The position numbers and the translations under genes are program-made. A stretch of 5,161 bases of DNA from Akkermansiaceae bacterium UBA985 (GTDB lineage: Bacteria > Verrucomicrobiota > Verrucomicrobiia > Verrucomicrobiales > Akkermansiaceae). Within the stretch, counting starts at the first letter, position 1. Each line of letters begins with the position of its first letter. The notes under the pieces were generated by a model, which saw only the letters and a program-made list of their open reading frames with translations, made no database searches and was not told the origin of the DNA. The stretch spans positions 1,438-6,598 of the forward strand of contig DBBL01000157.1 of NCBI GenBank assembly GCA_002292185.1. The letters are read 5' to 3'. Shown in pieces: positions 1-5,161 of the stretch.

Positions 1-2276
1 CCCTGGAGTGACTTCACTTCTGCGCGTTTCACTTGACCGTCAGCCCAATCCATCGAGACCTCAAAGCCGCCTCGGGCGCGTATGCCTGAGATCGAGCCGT
101 TGGGCCAAGCTGACGGTAATGCGGGTAGAAAATCGAGAATGAAGTTCCCCTGCGCATCGCGACGGTGGCTTTGCAACAAGGCCTCGGTTATCCCCGCAGT
201 CAGGCCGAAATTTCCATCGATCTGAAACGGCGGGTGCGCATCGAAGAGGTTGTTATAAAACCCTGCTCCTCTGTTCTCACTAGCATTGTTAAAGAAGCCG
301 GTGAGCACTGTATTCATTCGGTCTCCGTCGCGAAGACGCGCCCAGAAGTTTATTTTCCACGCTCGTGACCACCCTGTAGCGCCATCACCACGCAGGTTGA
401 GCGACTGCTTGGCAGCAGCAAAGATCTCTGGGGTATCCGGTGTGATCTCAGAACCGGGATGCAGCCCCCACAAGTGCGAGATATGACGATGGTTGGTCTT
501 GGGGACTTCTTTGTAAACCCATTCCTTAAGCGTGCCCATTTGGCCGACCTCATTGGGCGCAATTTTTGCGCGCAGTGCCGTCAGCTTTTTGGCAAATTCC
601 GCATCGATGCCCAAGATGCCGGCGGCTTCCGCGGTGCTGGCAAATATTTCTCGGATAATCTGATGGTCCATGGTCGGCCCCATCACCAGCCCGCCAATCT
701 CAGGAGAATTACTGGGACCACTGACGAGCCAGCCCGTGCCATTGATCCGATCTTCCACGAGGTAATCGGCGAAAAATTCGGCAATCCCTTTCATGGCAGG
801 GTACGCCCGTTGCTTCAGAAATTGCTTATCGCCCGTGTAAAGATAGTGCTCCCACATGTGTGTGGTCAGCCATGCCCCACCCGTAGGCCAGATGCCATGA
901 TTGGCCGCATTAATCGGAGCGGCTCCGCGCCAAAGATCGGTGTTATGATGCACCACCCAGCCTGGGGCCTTGTATAGATGCTTCGCGGTCTCAGAGCCCG
1001 TGATCTGTAGATCATCAATCATGTCAAAGAGCGGCGTGTGGCACTCCGAGAGATTGGTCATCTCAGCAGGCCAGTAATTCATCTCCGTATTGATATTGAT
1101 CGTGTAGCGAGATCCCCAAGGAGCGACCTTCTCTCCATTCCACAGCCCTTGAAGGTTGGCGGGCTGTCCACCCGGGCGAGAGGACGCAATCAGGAGATAA
1201 CGACCATATTGGTAAAGTAGCGCGGCAAAGGCAGGATCTGGGTCCTTAGAGAAGTTGTTGAGCCGCTGAATGGTCGGACGTGAAGCGGAGTCACCCCCAC
1301 CAAGATCCAGAGAGACGCGCCGGAACAGTTCTCGGTGATCTGCCTGATGGCCGGAGAGGACATCTTGGTAGGATTTGCCTGCAACAGCTTTTAGCATCTG
1401 AGCGCACTTTGCGCCCGGATCCCCGTCAATTGACCTGAAATTCTCGAAACTGGTCGCAGCCACCAGAGTCAGCACGGCAGCATCCGCATGGTGCACTTCA
1501 ATGCCGGCGTCACTAGTCTTGACTTCACCCCCCTCGGCGCTCACCCGTAAACGAGACTCGAACTCCACAAAGCTTTTCATCCCAGAAGACCTTGCTTTAC
1601 TGGGCACATCGTCAGCCTTCCCCTTCATGAGAATCGTGTTCGCATCAACCTGTGCCAGTTGTGTTGATCGGGTATGCGGACTCGTCAGTTTTGCCTTAAA
1701 ATGAATCTTTCCAGGCTGGTCGGCCTCGATTTTGACCACGATCACGCCGTCTGGGTAGCTGGCGAGAACAGTGCGCTTATAACGAACACCGCCTGCGCTA
1801 AAAGCGGTCGTCACCAAGGCCTCATCCAGGCTCAAACTACGTTGGTAGTCTGAGACCGATCCAGGCACTGGAAATTCAAGTTCCAGATCTCCAAAAGCCA
1901 AGTAACTCGAAAAAGTAATCGGGTCCGACATGAATGTCTTACGGGCCAATCTCTCGGCCTGTTTCTTATCGCCTTCGAACAACAGTCCCCGAATCGTTTC
2001 CAAATGCTTATGCGCATCTGGTCTTGAATAGCTGTGTGGCTTGCCGCTATAGAGTGTGTTTTCGTTAAACTGAATCCGTTCTTCGGTCACGCCACCGAAG
2101 ACCATCGCCCCCATGGTGCCGTTACCCACGGGAAGTGCATCCGTCCACGCCTTTGCGGGAGCATCATAATTCAACTGCAGCGCGCTCCACTCCTCCGCAG
2201 CTGCAGCAAGAACAACACTCGATTGTAATGCGACCCATACTAAACCTATTTTTTTAATACTTATTTTAATACTCAT
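1..2276 (-). CDS. Secreted GH95 alpha-L-fucosidase / alpha-L-galactosidase, 3' end cut by window edge
   Basis: The frame is open from the ATG at 2276 to base 1: 758 complete codons and no stop. The start follows a weak AGGA (2287-2290) about 10 bases upstream. A signal peptide is evident: Lys-rich residues 1-9, a hydrophobic stretch to about 23, and an Ala-rich cleavage region near 24-27. The GH95 N-terminal beta-domain begins near residue 35, with [16 protein letters not shown] at 47-62 and [10 protein letters not shown] at 69-78. The (alpha/alpha)6 catalytic domain shows [14 protein letters not shown] (367-380), [10 protein letters not shown] (394-403), PSNSPE ending at Glu526, NHRHISHL (595-602) and QIDGNFG with Asp687. 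Compared with Bifidobacterium 1,2-alpha-L-fucosidase, Asn394/Asn396, Glu526 (general acid) and Asp687 match the Asn, Glu and Asp catalytic positions, so the enzyme should be an active inverting hydrolase. Family members are usually about 750-830 residues, so only a few dozen are missing. Fucose versus L-galactose preference cannot be settled here. It is the last visible gene of the operon, and its start lies inside the upstream remnant. Confidence 0.95.
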   Translation of the reverse strand, partial: MSIKISIKKIGLVWVALQSSVVLAAAAEEWSALQLNYDAPAKAWTDALPVGNGTMGAMVFGGVTEERIQFNENTLYSGKPHSYSRPDAHKHLETIRGLLFEGDKKQAERLARKTFMSDPITFSSYLAFGDLELEFPVPGSVSDYQRSLSLDEALVTTAFSAGGVRYKRTVLASYPDGVIVVKIEADQPGKIHFKAKLTSPHTRSTQLAQVDANTILMKGKADDVPSKARSSGMKSFVEFESRLRVSAEGGEVKTSDAGIEVHHADAAVLTLVAATSFENFRSIDGDPGAKCAQMLKAVAGKSYQDVLSGHQADHRELFRRVSLDLGGGDSASRPTIQRLNNFSKDPDPAFAALLYQYGRYLLIASSRPGGQPANLQGLWNGEKVAPWGSRYTININTEMNYWPAEMTNLSECHTPLFDMIDDLQITGSETAKHLYKAPGWVVHHNTDLWRGAAPINAANHGIWPTGGAWLTTHMWEHYLYTGDKQFLKQRAYPAMKGIAEFFADYLVEDRINGTGWLVSGPSNSPEIGGLVMGPTMDHQIIREIFASTAEAAGILGIDAEFAKKLTALRAKIAPNEVGQMGTLKEWVYKEVPKTNHRHISHLWGLHPGSEITPDTPEIFAAAKQSLNLRGDGATGWSRAWKINFWARLRDGDRMNTVLTGFFNNASENRGAGFYNNLFDAHPPFQIDGNFGLTAGITEALLQSHRRDAQGNFILDFLPALPSAWPNGSISGIRARGGFEVSMDWADGQVKRAEVKSLQ

Positions 2277-2526
2277 ATTTCTTATATCCTATTCTTCGTC
2301 GATCTTTTTGAATTCTCATTGTAACAACTGGCATCGCCGTTACCCCATATGCCCTTATCCGTGATGGAATCCCCAAAGCAGAGCATTCGTGTTTTGTCAG
2401 CTGCCGGATGACGTCCCACACCTCTTCAGGCTTCGCCTCATCCTTGGCGGAACCCACGCGGTCAGCCGCAAAGCCACTCATGATGCTCAAAGAAAGCATC
2501 CACCCTGTAATGATTCGTTTATTCAT
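2266..2526 (-). pseudogene. 5' remnant of a secreted SGNH/GDSL-type esterase, frameshifted and truncated
   Basis: From the ATG at 2526, preceded by a strong AGGAGA, the frame encodes a signal peptide (MNKRIITGWMLSLSIMSGFA) and a short segment ending KPEEVWDVIRQ (to about residue 42). The continuing frame (86 codons, stop at 2266-2268) then resembles nothing. One base back, the -1 frame reads ADKTRMLCFGDSITDKGIWG, which is the block I nucleophile motif of SGNH/GDSL hydrolases; the Gly-Asp-Ser codons are at 2366-2374. That frame stops at 2282-2284 after about 20 unrecognisable residues. Family members usually have about 200-250 residues with further Gly, Asn and Asp-x-x-His blocks, none of which follow here. 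I read this as a frameshifted gene that has also lost nearly all of its catalytic domain. Its start overlaps the previous remnant by 8 bases (ATGAATAA), and its start-frame stop overlaps the GH95 start by 11 bases. The SGNH match rests on one motif plus context. Confidence 0.7.
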
Positions 2527-2803
2527 TATTTCTCCTGTCCCTAATTTTCGATGATGGTGTCACTGCGGCCTTCTCCGTTTTAAGCCTTGCAGACCAGTCC
2601 CCCTTCGCATCCGCCTTAAGAGCGATCGGCGTGTTATTCCAGCTGCATGTGATAGATACCGTTTCACCGGGTTCAGCCCACCCCCAAATGGCAACCTCTG
2701 TTTCTCTCTGCAGAACCATCCCGGAACCAAACAGCCCGTGGAGGGTCACCTCCGCATGCAAGGTTGATGATAGTAACAAGAGTAAAAATAATAACTTTTT
2801 CAT
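2519..2803 (-). pseudogene. N-terminal remnant of a sialate O-acetylesterase-type carbohydrate acetylesterase
   Basis: The 94-codon frame starts at ATG 2803 behind AAGGAG (2814-2819). It has a clear signal peptide (MKKLLFLLLLLSSTLHA, cleavage about residue 17). Residues 18-79 match the N-terminal beta-sandwich of the sialate O-acetylesterase (SIAE, DUF303-type) family: LFGSGMVLQRETEVAIWGWA (24-43), the PGETVSITCSW strand, then KADAKGDWSARLKT (63-76). Family members are about 450-650 residues and continue into an SGNH domain with a GQSNM serine motif. Here the match ends at KTEKA, and 15 unrelated residues lead to the TAA at 2519-2521. In the -1 frame, SDTIIEN (2564-2544) looks like the strand that normally follows in the family, then a TAG at 2541-2543. 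This suggests a small frame-changing deletion plus loss of the entire catalytic domain. No catalytic residues remain, so no esterase activity is expected. Bacterial relatives often deacetylate hemicellulose or pectin rather than sialic acid. Confidence 0.8.
2531..2536 (-). promoter_or_regulatory. Strong ribosome binding site retained ahead of the SGNH remnant
   Basis: AGGAGA lies 4 bases before ATG 2526 and inside the last codons of the sialate O-acetylesterase remnant. It fixes the start of the SGNH remnant and shows that its translation start survived although the gene body did not. With the 8-base ATGAATAA stop/start overlap, it suggests that ribosomes finishing the first remnant can restart here. 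Confidence 0.65.
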
Positions 2804-2845
2804 TTCAGTGAATCTCCTTCAACATTTCGATATAATATTTTGTTG

Positions 2846-2869
2846 AGGCGCGGCTATTTGGCGGCGCCT
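2846..2869 (-). other. GC-rich intercistronic hairpin after the GH67-like gene
   Basis: The minus strand reads AGGCGC-C-GC, loop CAAATA, then GC-C-GCGCCT: a 6-bp stem, a C/C mismatch and 2 further pairs. It starts about 10 bases after the TAA of the GH67-like gene. The following bases (CAACAAAATATTATATC) contain no T-run, so it is not a canonical intrinsic terminator. It may be an mRNA-stability or processing hairpin, or an attenuating structure inside the operon. The function is inferred from position only. Confidence 0.4.
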
Positions 2870-2878
2870 GCATTCGGC

Positions 2879-5011
2879 TTATTCGCCAACCTTCTCCGGT
2901 TTAAAGGGGATCAACACGTCACTTTTCCAGGGTTGGCGACCGCCTTTAAAGCATCTCTTATTAATGCCCCAAAATCTGCTCTCTTCAGGATATTTCTGCC
3001 ATTGTTCCAATACGTCATTAAAAGCAGCCGTTGCTTCTTCATATTCTAGCTGCTTGGCAGCCGCTTTGTCTTTTTTAAGGTCTTGCCCGCGCCACCACAT
3101 CTCGCGGTATTTAAAAAACAAATTTAAATAGAGCTGCGTTTTTTCAAGGCCTTCCTTGAGCACCTGATACTCTTCCTTAGATGGCACTTTGCTTGCATCG
3201 ACTCGGGCAAATGCATCATCCATTTTTGCTATGTATTCACGAGCGACCTGATTCCGCTCCAGGATGTGACTTAAGGGCAATTTATTATACATCTTCCCGA
3301 TCCGGCCTTTATTGATATTTACAATGGTTGTCCATTTGAAATTCGTCGGGTGCTTAGAAAACTCATGTTTTCCACCCAGGTAAAGTTCACGGAACGCCGC
3401 CTGGCTGTTCATGAGCATTTCAGCAACAGCTGCTGCATTTTCCTTTCCGAAATGTATGGCGCCCCAGTCGCGGGCAACTTGTTCCGCTGTTAAATTCACA
3501 TCCCATGTGAGGCGCGCGACGAGGTAGGCATTCATCTGCCCGGGGGTAAAGCCACGGCTATACATCCTGAAGTTGTTCCAGGGGCCGGCCATATCGATGA
3601 AAAACGCCTCTTGCGACTTTAACTGACCGTTGGGCAAATAGCCGGGGTGAGCGTCGCCCCAGATACACCCCGGTGCCCAAGCACCCCAGGCCTGAATGCC
3701 GATGACTCCATGCTCTTTAGCGATCCGGGTCTCTTCGGCAAAGCGCTGCTGGTAACAGAGTAAACGCGACCACCCGTAGTACTGCGGAAAAACATCAAAG
3801 GTCATGGTGAGCGGACGCTTTTTGCCCAGGCCGTTCTCGATGGCATCGGTAAGCGGAAAATTGAGCCAGAAATCATCGCCGGTATGCTTGATTTCAAACT
3901 GTGCGTCCTCGGGGGTATTGGCAATCACCTGATCCGAATCTTTCGCGCCATACGCAATCATCCAGGACCGGAAAATGACCTTCTTGCCAACTTGTTTCCC
4001 GGCATTGTGGTACATCGTCATCATTTGTCCGGCGCCAGCTTTGCCGTACTTTGCCCAAGGCTTCACCGATTTGTATCCCGAGCGTGGCAGCGACTCGGTG
4101 GCGGTAATCACGAGCCCGTCGAGAGGGACCACTTCAAACAGCTCTTTGACTTTGGATTCGATGATGGTTTTCATATCCGGATTCTTAAGATCCAGTTGGT
4201 ATAATTCACCCAATTTCGGCGGGTATTGAAACTCATACACCTGCATGAATACATCGATGTGGCGATCGTGGGCGTAATCGATGATATCTTTCAGATGTTT
4301 GGCAAACTGCTTTGCCTTGAGATGGTGGACGTCGTCCTTGCCATAGACTTCCTTATCCAGGTACTTGTAGGTGATGTAGTCCTCAAAATTCACATGCAGG
4401 ATGGTGAAGGTGTTGAATCCGAGCTTCGCGACCTGATCGATCAGTCGTTTGAGCTCTGCCTTTTCCTTTTCGAACCGTTCATGATTGACCCACGGCTCTT
4501 CAAACAGGTGGTAGCCGACCGACGGCAAGTCAAACAACTGCCCCAGCTCGGTATACATCCGCATGGAAAATTCGGGAGCCATTTCCATGCTGATCTCCCA
4601 AAGGTTTTTTCCCAGCTGAAGCTGCTCGGCTAATTTGAAAAGACCGTACATTCCGCCTCGTCGATCCCCTTCAATTTTAAGGACGTTTGCGGCATTCTCT
4701 TTTGCCTGGGAAATCCGGTAAGCCTCCTCCTTCAAGGGGGAGGAATCTATCGTTTTTTCCTTCCTGAAATTACCCACCATAATCCTGTTTCCATCGGGCA
4801 AGGGCTCGTCTGCTTTCAGGTAATGGATGGTCGGCTGATAGCGTTTCGTTTCCAATACGGATTCTAATTCTTTCAGGGCAAGATCATATCCGGCATCCGC
4901 CTCCAGTTGCACCGGGAGCAGGATGGATACCTTGTTTTCAGCCTGCACAAGGCTGGTCAGTGACAGCGTGGCGATCACGCATAATATTTTGACGAAGTGT
5001 GGTCTATTCAT
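2879..5011 (-). CDS. Secreted GH67-like (alpha-glucuronidase-type) glycoside hydrolase
   Basis: This is a complete 710-residue protein. ATG 5011 follows AAAGGA (5021-5026) with 9-base spacing. The signal peptide is residues 1-24 (cleavage after LVQA). Residues about 27-132 form the zincin-like alpha/beta domain seen before GH67 and GH20 barrels, ending GDRRGGMYGLFKLAEQL (115-131). A TIM barrel follows (about 148-480), then a helical C-terminal domain in which ARLTWDVNLTAEQVARDW (499-516) closely resembles the GH67 GRLAWDP..SAEEIA..W motif. Aligning from memory with Cellvibrio and Geobacillus alpha-glucuronidases: Glu306 (ATES) matches the general acid, Arg348 (FRSW) and Lys375 (FEIKHTG) the glucuronate carboxylate ligands, and Asp380 the first catalytic base. 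The second base, Glu in QEYLG, is Gln410 (PQYYG). Length is normal for GH67. The Gln and many barrel-loop differences suggest a divergent subgroup with altered specificity or mechanism; the true substrate is unknown. It is the first visible gene of the operon. A related uncharacterised family in the same fold group is the main alternative. Confidence 0.8.
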   Translation of the reverse strand: MNRPHFVKILCVIATLSLTSLVQAENKVSILLPVQLEADAGYDLALKELESVLETKRYQPTIHYLKADEPLPDGNRIMVGNFRKEKTIDSSPLKEEAYRISQAKENAANVLKIEGDRRGGMYGLFKLAEQLQLGKNLWEISMEMAPEFSMRMYTELGQLFDLPSVGYHLFEEPWVNHERFEKEKAELKRLIDQVAKLGFNTFTILHVNFEDYITYKYLDKEVYGKDDVHHLKAKQFAKHLKDIIDYAHDRHIDVFMQVYEFQYPPKLGELYQLDLKNPDMKTIIESKVKELFEVVPLDGLVITATESLPRSGYKSVKPWAKYGKAGAGQMMTMYHNAGKQVGKKVIFRSWMIAYGAKDSDQVIANTPEDAQFEIKHTGDDFWLNFPLTDAIENGLGKKRPLTMTFDVFPQYYGWSRLLCYQQRFAEETRIAKEHGVIGIQAWGAWAPGCIWGDAHPGYLPNGQLKSQEAFFIDMAGPWNNFRMYSRGFTPGQMNAYLVARLTWDVNLTAEQVARDWGAIHFGKENAAAVAEMLMNSQAAFRELYLGGKHEFSKHPTNFKWTTIVNINKGRIGKMYNKLPLSHILERNQVAREYIAKMDDAFARVDASKVPSKEEYQVLKEGLEKTQLYLNLFFKYREMWWRGQDLKKDKAAAKQLEYEEATAAFNDVLEQWQKYPEESRFWGINKRCFKGGRQPWKSDVLIPFKPEKVGE

Positions 5012-5161
5012 GTTTATTTTTCCTTTAAGTATAATTTATTGATGAGCGCCTATTTGCTGCCGTTTACGGCATCGCTGGGCTGTCCTAACTCTATTTTTCT
5101 GTATGTAGTCTTTTTTATCCTGTGCCTATTCTTCGATTCCTTCGCGTGTTTAAAAATAAAT
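5012..5161 (-). promoter_or_regulatory. AT-rich upstream region of the operon
   Basis: These 150 bases precede the GH67-like gene and contain no convincing reading frame. They hold the ribosome binding site (5021-5026) and a 14-bp palindrome at 5058-5071. The stretch beyond about 5090 is AT-rich and is the likeliest place for a promoter, but I cannot identify a convincing -35/-10 pair. The next gene upstream lies outside the window, so it is not certain that transcription starts here. Confidence 0.4.
5058..5071. promoter_or_regulatory. Perfect 14-bp palindrome, candidate operator
   Basis: TGCCGTTTACGGCA has two 6-base arms around a TT/AA centre and sits 47-60 bases upstream of the GH67-like start codon. 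Size, symmetry and position fit a binding site for a dimeric repressor or activator controlling the operon. It lacks the central CG typical of LacI-family operators, so the regulator family cannot be named. As RNA it would make only a 6-bp stem with a 2-base loop, which makes a terminator unlikely. Confidence 0.35.

Noticed and set aside
459..977. 172-codon plus-strand open frame, with smaller plus-strand frames at 165-486, 1038-1220, 1501-1704 and 2034-2228
   Set aside because: They lie opposite the GH95 gene, whose minus frame shows continuous family motifs; the plus translations show no recognisable domain, and I saw no support for a separate gene.
2389..2405. Programmed -1 ribosomal frameshift as the explanation for the GDS motif in the second frame
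   Set aside because: The AAAA run does not form a canonical X-XXY-YYZ slippery heptamer in the start frame, and the shifted frame stops after about 27 residues without the rest of an SGNH domain, so frameshifting would not rescue a functional enzyme.
2846..2869. Intrinsic terminator after the GH67-like gene
   Set aside because: The stem is followed by mixed A/T sequence rather than a T-run in the transcribed direction, and the downstream genes run on with close spacing.
2631..3049. Plus-strand frames of about 70 codons across the esterase stub and the end of the GH67-like gene
   Set aside because: They are antisense to regions with clear minus-strand homology and cross the intercistronic hairpin; there is no sign of a real small protein.
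3884..4633. Plus-strand open frames of 84-135 codons
   Set aside because: They are antisense shadows of the GH67-like barrel region, with no recognisable domain.
5029..5038. TTATAC as a -10 box for the GH67-like gene
   Set aside because: It lies so close to the ribosome binding site that transcription would start within it, and no -35 element sits at the right distance.
1..5161. CRISPR array, tRNA, rRNA, transposase or attachment site
   Set aside because: I saw no spaced direct repeats, cloverleaf sequence, rRNA segments, transposase motifs or flanking inverted repeats on reading both strands.

Overview
The window carries one minus-strand polysaccharide-degradation gene cluster. Read in the direction of transcription, from high to low coordinates, it holds: an AT-rich leader with a perfect 14-bp palindrome (5012-5161); a complete secreted GH67-like (alpha-glucuronidase-type) glycoside hydrolase (5011-2879); a short gap with a GC-rich hairpin; two consecutive 5'-end remnants of carbohydrate-esterase genes (2803-2519, sialate O-acetylesterase type, and 2526-2266, GDS(L)/SGNH type); and a GH95 alpha-L-fucosidase/alpha-L-galactosidase (2276 to base 1) that runs off the left edge with only its last few dozen codons missing. 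I see no plus-strand gene; the long plus-strand open frames are shadows of the two hydrolases.

The organism is a bacterium that uses Shine-Dalgarno sites and exports its hydrolases with classical signal peptides. The hydrolase and esterase content, many small secreted CAZymes in one operon and moderate GC would suit a PVC-type glycan degrader (Lentisphaerota, Verrucomicrobiota, Kiritimatiellota, Planctomycetota) or a Bacteroidota member. No taxonomic marker is present, so this is a low-confidence inference.

The gene set is coherent. A GH67-like enzyme with conserved uronate-binding residues, acetylesterases (now broken) and a GH95 enzyme would together attack an acetylated polysaccharide bearing uronic acid and L-fucose or L-galactose, such as a complex glucuronoxylan, pectin side chain or algal/mucilage polymer. 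The substrate is inferred from families only.

Two points deserve attention. In the GH67-like protein the first acid/base positions and the carboxylate-binding Arg/Lys appear conserved, but the second catalytic carboxylate of GH67 (the Glu of the QEY motif) is a Gln. Between the two intact hydrolases lie two genes that each keep their ribosome binding site, signal peptide and first ~60-80 codons, each show a -1 frame change, and each lack the rest of the gene. The reading frames still overlap by a few bases, so translational coupling through to GH95 may persist.
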